Source: Kribbella jiaozuonensis (GTDB lineage: Bacteria; Actinomycetota; Actinomycetes; Propionibacteriales; Kribbellaceae). From it: 64,000 nucleotides of DNA. A program made the translations under genes and the position numbers. Positions 24,622-33,495 of this stretch are shown one piece after another (the stretch's first letter is position 1; every line of letters begins with the position of its first letter). The notes below the pieces were generated by a model. The model was not told the origin of the DNA and made no database searches. It was given only the letters and a program-made list of their open reading frames with translations. Location of the stretch: assembly GCF_005233875.1 (NCBI RefSeq), contig NZ_SZPZ01000003.1, forward strand, positions 496,001 to 560,000, read 5' to 3'.

Positions 24622-25250
24622 CCGCGACCCCAGCGCTTGGCCGAGATGGATTCCTGGGCGAGGAGGCGCAGGGACGAGATCAGGGTCTCGCCGAGGATGG
24701 TGCCGATGACAACTGATTCGGCCAACTGGTCGCGGGTGGGGCGGGCGCTCACCGCCGCAATGTCGAGCTCGGTGAACTTCTCGACAGCCTCGGCGTAGGT
24801 GTCCAGGTACTCGGACAGGTGGCCCTGGCCGAGCGTCTGCATTGCCGCGATCGTGTCCACGAGCGTGGCAAGGGCAGGGGCCTCGGGCTCCACCGTCCAG
24901 CCGCGGCGTTCGATCAGCTCGGTGACCTGGGCGGTGGCGGCGGCCCGGGCCTCGTCGGTCGAGGTCAGGCGGCGCGTGGGGGTGAGGGCTCGGTGGGCGC
25001 GGCCGATCTGTTCGTGCAGGGGTTCGGTGTCGGAGTCGAGGGACTCGAGGATCTCCTTCACGGTCGCCACCGGGACCTGGGCGAGTTCGATCAGCGCACG
25101 GATCAGGCGGAGCCGGCGGACGTGAGTCTCGCCGTACGACGCCTGGTTCGGGCTGCTGAGTTCGCCGGCGGGGAGCAGGCCCTCGCGGAGGTAGTACTTG
25201 ATCGTCGGCACCGGGACGTCGGTGGCCTTGCTCAGTTCCCCGATTCGCAT
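24618..25250 (-). CDS. MerR family transcriptional regulator
   Basis: A 210-residue protein. The N-terminal MerR helix-turn-helix and wing are clear: MRIGELSKATDVPVPTIKYYLREGLLP, then GETHVRRLRLIRALIELAQVPVATVKEIL. The remaining 120 residues are a helical sensor domain without the Cys pattern of metal sensors, so it probably senses an organic compound. It is divergent from the DoxX-like gene with a palindrome at 25277-25297 between them. MerR proteins distort over-long promoters to activate transcription. Confidence 0.92.
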   Translation of the reverse strand: MRIGELSKATDVPVPTIKYYLREGLLPAGELSSPNQASYGETHVRRLRLIRALIELAQVPVATVKEILESLDSDTEPLHEQIGRAHRALTPTRRLTSTDEARAAATAQVTELIERRGWTVEPEAPALATLVDTIAAMQTLGQGHLSEYLDTYAEAVEKFTELDIAAVSARPTRDQLAESVVIGTILGETLISSLRLLAQESISAKRWGRG

Positions 25251-25276
25251 TTTCGCTTGCCTTCCACTCGCTTGGC

Positions 25277-25297
25277 ATGGATAGTATCAGTATCCAT
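25277..25297. promoter_or_regulatory. MerR-type operator
   Basis: Perfect inverted repeat ATGGATA (25277-25283), 7-bp spacer, TATCCAT (25291-25297). Another ATCCAT follows at 25315-25320. It lies between the MerR start (25250) and the DoxX-like start (25336), as expected for a MerR activator site. Confidence 0.7.
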
Positions 25298-25335
25298 AAG
25301 CAGATACTGCAACTATCCATAAGGAGGCGAGTCGG

Positions 25336-25836
25336 TTGATCCCGCTCGTACTGATCCTCGGGGCCGTCGGCTTCCGGGCGCTGGGTGCGCTCGGGGTACG
25401 ACGCTTCACGACCTGGCCCGTCGCTGCGGCGCACGCGATGGCGGTGATGCTGCTGTTCACCGCGAGCGCACACTTCGTTCCCGCGAGCGTCACGGTGATG
25501 CCGAACCACGCCGACATGGCGCGGATGGTGCCGCCGTTCCTGCCGTACGCCGACGCGCTCGTCTACCTCACCGGCGTATTCGAGCTGCTCGGCGCCGCCG
25601 GCCTGGTCATCACCGCGACCCGCAAACCAGCCGGCTACGCGCTGGCCGCCCTGTTCGTCGCGCTCCTCCCGGCCAACATCCACGCCGCGGTCGCGCACGT
25701 ACCGTTCGCCGGCGGCGAGGCGACCCCGCTCTGGCAGCGCATCCCCGAACAGATCCTGTACCTCGCCGTCGCACTCTGGGTCGCGCGTACGGCGAACACC
25801 ACCACTACCCCTGCCAAAGAGAGCGTGCTCGTATGA
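25336..25836 (+). CDS. DoxX-like membrane protein
   Basis: A 166-residue protein starting at TTG 25336, supported by AAGGAGG at 25321-25327. Four hydrophobic helices and a conserved-looking loop HFVPASVTVMPNHADMARMVPPFLPYADALVYLTGVFELLGAAGL, the DoxX/SURF4-like pattern. DoxX proteins are small inner-membrane proteins often linked to thiol or redox stress. It is coupled by ATGA to the next membrane gene and probably controlled by the divergent MerR regulator. Confidence 0.75.
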   Translation: MIPLVLILGAVGFRALGALGVRRFTTWPVAAAHAMAVMLLFTASAHFVPASVTVMPNHADMARMVPPFLPYADALVYLTGVFELLGAAGLVITATRKPAGYALAALFVALLPANIHAAVAHVPFAGGEATPLWQRIPEQILYLAVALWVARTANTTTTPAKESVLV

Positions 25837-26234
25837 CCGACCAGTCCCGCATCATCGCCGGCGTCATCCTGCTGACCATCGTGACGATCCAGTTCGGCGG
25901 CTACTTCATGACCAAGATCGTCCGCGGCCAGGTGCCGATGACCGATTTCCAGAAGTCGTTCGCGCGGGCCGGGCACGCCCACGCCGGCGTCCTGGTCATC
26001 CTCAGCCTGGTCGGGCTCTTGTACGTCGACCAGACCAGCCTGACCGGGTTCTGGCTCTGGGTTGCGCGGCTGGCGATCCCGGTCGCGGCCGTCCTGATGT
26101 CCGGCGGCTTCTTCGCGTCGTCCGCCGGCAAGGACCGTACTCAGCCCAACCAGTTCCTGTGGGTGCTCTGGGCCGGCGCGGCATCACTTGCCATCGGAGT
26201 ACTGACCCTCGGAATCGGTCTGATCGCGGCGTGA
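25833..26234 (+). CDS. four-helix membrane protein of unknown function
   Basis: A 133-residue protein with four hydrophobic segments. A charged motif between helices 1 and 2 reads DFQKSFARAGHAHAGVLVILSL, with the AGHAHAG His pair suggesting a metal or heme role; I do not know the family name. It starts at ATG 25833 within the stop of the DoxX-like gene and should be co-expressed with it. Its last 51 bp overlap the convergent WYL regulator, an unusually long tail-to-tail overlap for this window. Confidence 0.7.
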   Translation: MTDQSRIIAGVILLTIVTIQFGGYFMTKIVRGQVPMTDFQKSFARAGHAHAGVLVILSLVGLLYVDQTSLTGFWLWVARLAIPVAAVLMSGGFFASSAGKDRTQPNQFLWVLWAGAASLAIGVLTLGIGLIAA

Positions 26235-27194
26235 GAAGGACTGCGCGAGTCGCCCACCCACGTGAGCGATGAGCGCAGCCGTCTCCGGTGTGGCGTGGTC
26301 GACGGCAAAGTCGGCGATGGCAGCAATGGCGGCGACCTGTGTGAGCAACAGAGCGGGTGTGTCCGCACTGAACCGGACCACACAGGACGACGCATCAACA
26401 GGCTCGACGATCCCGCGGACCATCCCTTCGAAGGTCGCGGACACGGCGTGAGCCGGCGCCTGCACTGTTAAGTGGACGGATTGCTGGTACTGCGCCGACG
26501 TGAACGACTCGACCAGGTACGTCGCCGCGTCCGGTGCCGGCAGCTCCCGAGGTGTGAAGCGGTGCAGCGTCGACGCAACGTCGGAGATCCGATCGACGCG
26601 GAAGATCCGCCAGTCGTCCCGCCCCGGATCGAACGCGAGCAGGTACCACCGCCACGCCAACGTCAGCAGCTGATGCGGCTCCACCCGCCGGCGCGTCGCC
26701 CCGCGCGCCCGCCCGTGGTAGTCGAAGGCAACGATCTCCTGGTTCCGGCAGCAGCGCGCGAGCACGGCGAGCACGTCCGGTGAGACCTGCGGTACGCCGG
26801 GCCGCGGGATCGCCTCCGCGGACGAACTCACCGCCGCGAGCTGGGGCCGCAGTCGCGCCGGCAACACCTGCTCGAGCTTGGCCAGCGCGCTCATCGAGCT
26901 GTCCGCCATCCCGCTCACCCCGCCACCGGCCGCGCCGACCAGACCGAGTGCGACGGCGATCGCCTCGTCGTCGTCCAGTTGGAGCGGCGGCAGGTGCGTC
27001 CCGGATCCGAGCCGATAGCCGCCCGCGGTACCGGTCGTCCCGGTGACCGGGTAGTCGAGCGACCGGAGCCGGTCGACATCACGTCGTACCGTGCGCTCGG
27101 TGACGCCGAGGCGGTCGGCCAGCTCGCGGCCGGACCACTCGCGGCGACTCTGCAGCAGCGACAGCAGCCGAAGCAGACGGCCTGGCATATCCAT
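26184..27194 (-). CDS. YafY-type WYL-domain transcriptional regulator
   Basis: A 336-residue protein. The N-terminal HTH_11 is readable as RLLRLLSLLQSRREWSGRELADRLGVTERTVRRDVDRLRSLDYPV. The WYL domain covers about residues 150-250 (VEPHQLLTLAWRWYLLAFDPGRDDWRIFRVDRI). A C-terminal domain of WCX type follows. The ATG at 27194 was chosen where the HTH starts. It is divergent from the FAD oxidoreductase with a perfect palindrome between, so it probably controls that gene. Its 3' end overlaps the convergent membrane gene by 51 bp. A second regulator of the same family is at 43299. Confidence 0.9.
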   Translation of the reverse strand: MDMPGRLLRLLSLLQSRREWSGRELADRLGVTERTVRRDVDRLRSLDYPVTGTTGTAGGYRLGSGTHLPPLQLDDDEAIAVALGLVGAAGGGVSGMADSSMSALAKLEQVLPARLRPQLAAVSSSAEAIPRPGVPQVSPDVLAVLARCCRNQEIVAFDYHGRARGATRRRVEPHQLLTLAWRWYLLAFDPGRDDWRIFRVDRISDVASTLHRFTPRELPAPDAATYLVESFTSAQYQQSVHLTVQAPAHAVSATFEGMVRGIVEPVDASSCVVRFSADTPALLLTQVAAIAAIADFAVDHATPETAALIAHVGGRLAQSFSRRDQTDSEGQYSDGK

Positions 27195-27211
27195 GACAAC
27201 AGGATGCCTTG

Positions 27212-27228
27212 CGGACAAGATCTGTCCG
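27212..27228. promoter_or_regulatory. WYL-regulator operator candidate
   Basis: Inverted repeat CGGACA (27212-27217), spacer AGATC, TGTCCG (27223-27228), midway between the divergent WYL regulator start (27194) and the FAD oxidoreductase start (27252). Perfect 6-bp arms. Confidence 0.6.
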
Positions 27229-27251
27229 GAAGGGCCCATAGCGTGAGTCTC

Positions 27252-28523
27252 ATGATGCTGACGACGACAAGCCCGGAGTACGACGATGCGCGCCTTGGGT
27301 ACCAGCGGCGGGACCCGCATCGGCCCGAGGTGATCTTCCCAGTCACGAGCGCGGCCGAGATCGAGGAAGCCGTGCGCTACGCGATCGACCACGACAAGAA
27401 GATCGCCGTGCAGGCGTCCGGCCACGGTCTGACCAGCGGCATCGACGGCGGCGTGCTGATCGCGACCAAGGCGTTCAACCACGTCACCGTCGATCCGGAG
27501 AGGAAGACGGCCTGGATCGAGGCCGGTGCGACCTGGCGCGACGTGCTCGACGCGACCGCGCCGTACGGTCTGGCGCCTTTGTCGGGGAGCTTCCCGGGGG
27601 TCGGAGCGATCTCGTACACGCTGGGCGGCGGGCTCGGGTTGATGGCGAGGCGGTACGGGTACGCCGCGGACCACGTCCGCCGGATCGAGCTCGTGACCAT
27701 GGACGGCGTACGACGGGACGCCGACGACGACCTGTTCTGGGCGACGAGAGGTGGTGGCGGGAACTTCGGCGTGGTCACGGGGATCGAGATCGACCTGTTC
27801 GAGGTGCCGACGCTGTTCGGCGGGAGTCTGTACTTCGACCTGGCCGAGCACCCCGAGGTGCTGGAGGTGTGGCAGCAGTGGACCAAGACCGTCCCGGACG
27901 AGGTGACGACGGCGGTGGCGCTCGTGCCGCTGCCGGACATCCCGCCGATCCCGCCGGCGCTGCGCGGGAAGTACATCGCGCAGGTGCAGCTCGCGATTCT
28001 CGGTGACAACGGCGAGGAGCTGATCAAGCCGCTGCGGGCGATCGGGGAGCCGGCGATGGACACGGTCGGCGAGCTGCCGTACGTCGAGTCGGGGAAGATC
28101 TTCGCCGAGCCGGATCGGCCGGACAGGTTCAACTCGCGCAATGTCCTGGTCAGCGACCTCGACCCGACCGCGCTGGCGACGCTGCCGAAGCTGGCCGGCC
28201 CGGAAGCGTCGACGCGATGCGTGATCGCCATCCGTCAGCTCGGCGGCGCGCTGACCCGGGAGCCGGCGGTCGCGAACGCGGTCTGCCATCGCGACGCGGC
28301 GTACTCGATCACCGTGATCTCACCCGGCGCGGACGACGAGAGCGAGCTGCAGAACGCCGTACTGGAGCCGTGGCGTGCGCTGACGGTCGGCCGGCTGCTC
28401 AACTTCAACGGCGCCGGCATCGACCTCCGGGAGGTCTACGACGAGCCGACGTTCACCCGGCTGACGGAGCTCCAGGAGCGGTACGACCCGGAGCGTCGGC
28501 TGCAGGCGAACCATCAGCTCTAG
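27252..28523 (+). CDS. FAD-linked oxidoreductase (PCMH / berberine-bridge-like)
   Basis: A 423-residue protein. The FAD-binding PCMH domain has VQASGHGLTSGIDGG (the SGH His usually bound covalently to FAD) and GAISYTLGGGLGLMARRYGYAADHV. The position of the second covalent Cys is Ala here (YAADH), so single attachment through His is expected. The C-terminal BBE-like motif is VYDEPTFTRLTELQERYDPERRLQANHQL. These enzymes oxidise alcohols, sugars or alkaloid-like compounds. It is probably controlled by the divergent WYL regulator. The stop overlaps the convergent GrpB-like gene by 71 bp. Confidence 0.88.
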   Translation: MMLTTTSPEYDDARLGYQRRDPHRPEVIFPVTSAAEIEEAVRYAIDHDKKIAVQASGHGLTSGIDGGVLIATKAFNHVTVDPERKTAWIEAGATWRDVLDATAPYGLAPLSGSFPGVGAISYTLGGGLGLMARRYGYAADHVRRIELVTMDGVRRDADDDLFWATRGGGGNFGVVTGIEIDLFEVPTLFGGSLYFDLAEHPEVLEVWQQWTKTVPDEVTTAVALVPLPDIPPIPPALRGKYIAQVQLAILGDNGEELIKPLRAIGEPAMDTVGELPYVESGKIFAEPDRPDRFNSRNVLVSDLDPTALATLPKLAGPEASTRCVIAIRQLGGALTREPAVANAVCHRDAAYSITVISPGADDESELQNAVLEPWRALTVGRLLNFNGAGIDLREVYDEPTFTRLTELQERYDPERRLQANHQL

Positions 28524-29013
28524 CGATCAGCTCCTCGACGAGCGCGCCTTTGCCCTCGACATAGGCGGTGCGGTCCGTGGTCAGCAGGTGCGCCAGCTCG
28601 CGTTTGCGGGCGGCGTACCGCTCCCGCTCGGCCTCATGGGCACGCAGATGATCGCGGAGCAGGACGTGATCCAAGTGGGCTTTGTTGCCTTCAACAACTA
28701 TATAGAGATGGTGGTAGTGGGCAACTTCCGCAGGCAGCGCAAACGCCTCCCGGCCGGGGATCCCGGCATCGCCCTCGTGACGGTAGCCAGCAGCAACCAA
28801 CCGTGAGATCGCCGTCGGCACCAAGCCTGCAGACGGTACGACGATGTCCAGATCGATGATCGGCTTCGCGGCCAGCCCGGGTACGGCGGTGCTCCCGACG
28901 TGCTCGATCATGTGCGGGAGCCCGTCGAGGTACGGCTCCAAGTCCGCGGAGATCTCGGCGAACCAGAGCGGCCAGCGCTCGTCGTACTCGACGACCTCGG
29001 CGGGAACGATCAC
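28453..29013 (-). CDS. GrpB family protein
   Basis: A 186-residue protein of the GrpB/nucleotidyltransferase-fold family. It has the core VEYDERWPLWFAEISADLEPYL, IEHVGSTAVPGLAAKPIIDLDIVV (HVGSTAV-x-KPxIDxxI hallmark), and YHHLYIVVEGN with DHLRAHEAERERYAARKREL. Members are often encoded next to resistance or CoA-related genes; the exact reaction is unknown. The start is GTG 29013, overlapping the RidA stop (GTGA). The last 15 or so residues run into the convergent oxidoreductase gene and may be a read-through extension. Confidence 0.85.
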   Translation of the reverse strand: MIVPAEVVEYDERWPLWFAEISADLEPYLDGLPHMIEHVGSTAVPGLAAKPIIDLDIVVPSAGLVPTAISRLVAAGYRHEGDAGIPGREAFALPAEVAHYHHLYIVVEGNKAHLDHVLLRDHLRAHEAERERYAARKRELAHLLTTDRTAYVEGKGALVEELIARADGSPAADAPGRTAPGAPSAG

Positions 29014-29405
29014 AGCGCCGCGGTCACGTCGATCTCGACCAACTGGCCCGGGAAGCCGAGCTGAGCGACGCCGAGCAGAGTACTCGCGGTCGTGAAGGCA
29101 GGGCCGAGCGGAGACGCATTGAGCTGTGTCCACACGGCGGAGAGGTCCTCGCGGTCCGGGCTGACGACATAGATGACAGTGCGTACGACGTCCTCCGGAG
29201 TGGCGCCCGCAGACCCGAGCGCGGTCAGGATGTTGCTGATGACCTGCGCGGTCTGCCCTTCCAGACCGCCCGGGGCCAGATCGCCGGACGGCTGCAACGG
29301 ACACTGCCCGGCGAGGTAGACGAGAGTGTCCGTCTTGACTGTGGTGACGTGGTGGTAGCCGGGGGTCGTGTGGAGTCCGCTGGGATTGGTCCGCTCAATG
29401 CTCAC
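29010..29405 (-). CDS. RidA family protein
   Basis: A 131-residue protein of the YjgF/YER057c/UK114 family, with VYLAGQCPLQPSGDLAPGGLEGQTAQVISNILTALGSAG and VVRTVIYVVSPDREDLSAVW. RidA proteins hydrolyse reactive enamine/imine intermediates. The canonical active-site Arg near the end is replaced in FPGQLVEIDV, so this may be a non-deaminase subgroup. Directly upstream of GrpB with a 4-bp overlap and therefore co-translated. Confidence 0.85.
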   Translation of the reverse strand: MSIERTNPSGLHTTPGYHHVTTVKTDTLVYLAGQCPLQPSGDLAPGGLEGQTAQVISNILTALGSAGATPEDVVRTVIYVVSPDREDLSAVWTQLNASPLGPAFTTASTLLGVAQLGFPGQLVEIDVTAAL

Positions 29406-29427
29406 ACCTCGAACCCAACGCGAGACG

Positions 29428-29862
29428 TCAGCCCCGGGTCAACAGATTTTGCACGTACCGCTTCTGCCACGGCGTCTCCACCGCGTGCTTCTCGAAGTGC
29501 TCGCGGACATACGCGACAGCCTGATCAGCGGGCACACCATCGAGTACGGCGAGGCAGGCGAGCGCCGTACCGGTCCGTCCTCGTCCGCCGCCGCACGCGA
29601 ACTCGACCCGCCCGGTCTCGGCCCGGACCAGCGCCTCGCGAAAGATCGTCAGCGCCGCCGCGCGATCCACCGGAAGCCGGAAGTCCGGCCACTTGATCCA
29701 GCGCGTCTCCCACGGCACGTCGGGCGGTTCCGACCCGAGGAGATACACGCCGTACGTCGGAAACGGCGCTGCCGCCGGGCCACGCCGCAGACTCCGTCCG
29801 CGAACGAGCCGACCCGACGGCAGCTCCATCACACCAAGTGCGTCCCGATCCCAATGGCCCAC
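29428..29862 (-). CDS. protein-tyrosine-phosphatase-like protein
   Basis: A 144-residue protein with the PTP P-loop FACGGGRGRTGTA at about residues 88-100, a CX5R(T) signature (Cys90, Arg96). The residue before the Cys is Ala, not the usual His. The strand-helix pattern before it (WIKWPDFRLPVDRAAALTIFREAL) fits a dual-specificity or actinobacterial PTP-like fold. It would remove phosphate from Tyr or a small molecule. It stands alone, 22 bp downstream of the RidA gene's promoter side and 4 bp after the ABC ATPase stop on the same strand. Confidence 0.75.
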   Translation of the reverse strand: MGHWDRDALGVMELPSGRLVRGRSLRRGPAAAPFPTYGVYLLGSEPPDVPWETRWIKWPDFRLPVDRAAALTIFREALVRAETGRVEFACGGGRGRTGTALACLAVLDGVPADQAVAYVREHFEKHAVETPWQKRYVQNLLTRG

Positions 29863-29866
29863 GGGA

Positions 29867-30943
<1,077 letters not shown>

Positions 30944-31020
30944 GTCGCGCTTCCTTTCCTCCGCCGGCAGGAACGTGCCGGACGATCCGTAGCAAAGGCT
31001 CCCAGGTCTTGGGTGTCTGC

Positions 31021-31133
31021 TCGGTGACGCATCACCGAAGCACTTCGTACAACGAACGAGGGCCGATTTACATTCCCGGGTGATGTAAGCCGATCGATTG
31101 ACAAAAGAGATTTTTACGTACAAAGTTCTTTGT
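31021..31133. promoter_or_regulatory. divergent promoter region with three palindromes and a TTGACA box
   Basis: Three perfect inverted repeats: TCGGTGA/TCACCGA (31021-31027/31032-31038), TTCGT/ACGAA (31044-31048/31052-31056) and ACAAAG/CTTTGT (31120-31125/31128-31133). TTGACA at 31098-31103 is a consensus -35. The last palindrome is 4 bp upstream of the ArsR-type start at 31137, a likely autoregulatory operator. Confidence 0.65.
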
Positions 31134-31136
31134 GTG

Positions 31137-31700
31137 ATGAGAGACGTGATGCACCTGGAGCAGCTCGAACAGGCCGAGGCGCTGTTCAAGCCGCAGCGGA
31201 TCGAGGTGCTGCGGCGGCTGGCCGAGCCGGCCACCTGCAGCGAGGTGGCCGAGCAGCTCGGGCAGACTCCGCAGCGCGTCTACTACCACGTCAAGCGCCT
31301 CGTCGAGGCGGGACTGGTGACCCAGGTGGACGAGCGCAAGGTGCGCGGCATCCACGAGGGCATCTACCAGGCGACCGCCCGTTCGTACTGGCTGTCGCCG
31401 ACGCTCGTCGGCCGGATCGGCGGACTCCGCCGGACCCGCGACGAGCTCAGCCTCGGCTACGTGCTGGACCTGATGGAAGAGGTCCAGACCGACATCGCCG
31501 CGCTGGATCGGTCGGCTCCGGAGCTGCCGTCCATCGGGGTGTCCGGTGAGATCCGGGTCCCACCGGACCGACGGCGGGAGTTCTTCGAGGACCTGCGCGG
31601 CACGCTGCAGGACCTCTTCTCGCGCTACGGCGGCACTGAGGGCGACGCCTTCAAGCTCGCCGTGGCCTGCTACCCCAAAGGAGACCAAGACCATGACTGA
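31137..31700 (+). CDS. ArsR-like winged-helix regulator
   Basis: A 187-residue protein. The N-terminal HTH_20-type winged helix reads LFKPQRIEVLRRLAEPATCSEVAEQLGQTPQRVYYHVKRLVEAGLVTQVDERKVRG. About 100 residues of helical sensor domain follow. There is no metal-Cys pattern, so the ligand is probably organic. Start at ATG 31137; an ATG at 31098 overlaps the -35 box and is rejected. Its stop overlaps the SRPBCC gene (ATGACTGA), so the two form a regulator-effector pair. Divergent from the MsmK-type ATPase. Confidence 0.85.
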   Translation: MRDVMHLEQLEQAEALFKPQRIEVLRRLAEPATCSEVAEQLGQTPQRVYYHVKRLVEAGLVTQVDERKVRGIHEGIYQATARSYWLSPTLVGRIGGLRRTRDELSLGYVLDLMEEVQTDIAALDRSAPELPSIGVSGEIRVPPDRRREFFEDLRGTLQDLFSRYGGTEGDAFKLAVACYPKGDQDHD

Positions 31701-32523
31701 ACCGCTCGTTCTGCAAGTCCGCGCCAAGGCCGGGATCGACGAGGTCCGGCAGGCGCTGACCGATCCGAAGGCCCTCAACCTCTGGCTCGGCGAGCACTCG
31801 AACGTCGATCTGCCCGGCACGTTCGAGTTCTGGGGCCGCTACATCCCCGAGGGCGACACGCCGCATCAACGTGTCGTCGGGTACGACGGCAGCACGCTCA
31901 CGCTGGCGTGGACGCTCGGCGGCGAAGAGACCACCACCGAGATCACGCTGACCCCCGACGGTGACGACGCGACAGTGGTCAAGCTGTCGCAGACGCACTT
32001 CGACTACGCGGACGCGATCAGCGGCGCCAACATCCGCGGCGTACTGCAGACCTTCTGGTCACTCGCGCTGGCCAACCTCGTCGACCACGTCGAGGGTCGC
32101 GAGCTGACGACGAGGCCGGACTTCACCTCGCCGGTCTTCGAGGGCGAGGTGCTGATCGACGGGCCGATCGACCAGGTGTACTCGGCGCTGACCGAGTCCG
32201 AGAAGGCGTCGGCCTGGTTCGGGTTCCCGATCGAGATCGACCTGCGCAAGGGCGGCCGGTTCGCGATGGGCGGGTTCGAGGCCGGCCCGGGCGTGGAGAT
32301 CGTCGACCTGGTCGAGGGCCGCAAGATGGCGACGGACTGGGGACCGTCCGGCATCAGCAGCTGGGAGCTCGCCGAGTCCGACGGGAAGACGCGGCTGACG
32401 TTCGTGATGAGCGGGTTCGACGAGGCCAACCCGCCGTACGGCGCCTGGACCGGCTGGCTCAGCGGTGTCGCCGCACTCCGCCGGTACGTCGAGCTCCCGG
32501 ACTGGTCGATCTGGGCCGCCTAG
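31693..32523 (+). CDS. double SRPBCC (AHSA1-like) domain protein
   Basis: A 276-residue protein made of two START-like/AHSA1 domains in tandem. The first is about residues 1-135 (LQVRAKAGIDEVRQALTDPKALNLWLGE). The second is about 145-270 (FEGEVLIDGPIDQVYSALTESEKASAWFGF). Each begins with the same helix-grip layout. SRPBCC domains bind hydrophobic ligands, and regulator-SRPBCC pairs are common in actinobacteria. Its start overlaps the ArsR stop. Its stop interlocks with the convergent LysR gene (CTAG at 32520-32523). Confidence 0.85.
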   Translation: MTEPLVLQVRAKAGIDEVRQALTDPKALNLWLGEHSNVDLPGTFEFWGRYIPEGDTPHQRVVGYDGSTLTLAWTLGGEETTTEITLTPDGDDATVVKLSQTHFDYADAISGANIRGVLQTFWSLALANLVDHVEGRELTTRPDFTSPVFEGEVLIDGPIDQVYSALTESEKASAWFGFPIEIDLRKGGRFAMGGFEAGPGVEIVDLVEGRKMATDWGPSGISSWELAESDGKTRLTFVMSGFDEANPPYGAWTGWLSGVAALRRYVELPDWSIWAA

Positions 32524-33413
32524 AAGTACGGGCGGGTGCTGTCCCCGATCAGATCGAGCAGGGCGGTCACTGCCCTGCTCGGTCGTCGTCCGGCCGCCGT
32601 TGCCACCGACAACGTCCAGGTCAGCTCGGTGCCCTTGATCGGCACCTTGGCGACGCCGGGCTCCTCGGCCAGCTCGAGATCGGGTACGACGGCAACCCCC
32701 AGCCCGACCCGCACGTAGTCGGGAATCGTCGTCAGTTCCGGGACCTCGATCTGGATCCGCCGTGGCATCCCGATCGTGTCGAACGCCCGGTCGACCATCT
32801 TCCGGTTCCCGAACCCGGCCGGCATGTCGACGAACCGCTCACCGGCCAACTCCTCCAGCCGTACGGCGGACTGCCGCGCCAGCCCGTGCCCGGACGGCAG
32901 CAACGCGACGAACGGGACCGTCGCGAGATCGCGCACCTCGAGCCCGGCGAGCTCGGGCTTCGGCAGACCGAGCAGTGCGACATCCAGCCGACCATGGCGT
33001 ATGTCGTCCGCGAGACCGGTGGAGCCGGTCGGCGAAGTGGTGACCTGGACCTCGACCAACGGGTACTTGCGGTGGAACGCGCCGAGAAGCTCGGCCATGT
33101 TGACCATGCGCAAGCGCGCGAGCGTCCCGATCCGGATGTTGCCGCGGAGCCCGGCCGACGCCTCTTCGACGACGGCCCGCGCGCGGTCGAGGGCCTCCAA
33201 AGCAGCCTTCGCCTCCGGCAGTAAGGCCTGACCCGCGGTCGACAGCACCACCCGCCGGGTCGAGCGGTCGAACAGGGTCGTCTTCAGATCGGTCTCGAGG
33301 GCGCGTACGGCGGCCGACACCGTGGACTGGACCGTGAACAGCCGCTGCGCCGCCCGGGTGAAGCTCAGTTCCTCGGCGACGGCGACGAAGTACTCGAGCT
33401 GTCGACTGTCCAC
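32520..33413 (-). CDS. LysR family transcriptional regulator
   Basis: A 297-residue protein starting at GTG 33413 (VDSRQLEYFVAVAEELSFTRAAQRLFTVQSTVSAAVRALETDL), the LysR winged helix. The C-terminal two-lobe substrate-binding domain follows (LRGNIRIGTLAR to the end). The longer reading frame upstream of 33413 is rejected because the family start is at VDSRQLEYF. It is divergent from an MFS transporter with a perfect LysR-like palindrome in the gap. It probably activates that exporter in response to its substrate. Confidence 0.92.
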   Translation of the reverse strand: MDSRQLEYFVAVAEELSFTRAAQRLFTVQSTVSAAVRALETDLKTTLFDRSTRRVVLSTAGQALLPEAKAALEALDRARAVVEEASAGLRGNIRIGTLARLRMVNMAELLGAFHRKYPLVEVQVTTSPTGSTGLADDIRHGRLDVALLGLPKPELAGLEVRDLATVPFVALLPSGHGLARQSAVRLEELAGERFVDMPAGFGNRKMVDRAFDTIGMPRRIQIEVPELTTIPDYVRVGLGVAVVPDLELAEEPGVAKVPIKGTELTWTLSVATAAGRRPSRAVTALLDLIGDSTRPYF

Positions 33414-33421
33414 AGGCTCAA

Positions 33422-33440
33422 TTATCGATGTTGACGATAA
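33422..33440. promoter_or_regulatory. LysR-type operator candidate
   Basis: TTATCG (33422-33427), 7-bp spacer ATGTTGA, CGATAA (33435-33440): a perfect inverted repeat with the T-N11-A type layout of LysR sites, between the divergent LysR (33413) and MFS (33496) starts. Confidence 0.7.
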
Positions 33441-33495
33441 GAGCGTGCAAGAACTTTCGTTGGACTCGATAGATCCCGCGCGGCACGCTGGAAAC

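Noticed and set aside
31098..31136. upstream ATG for the ArsR-like gene
   Set aside because: The codon overlaps the TTGACA -35 box and the added residues do not resemble the family.
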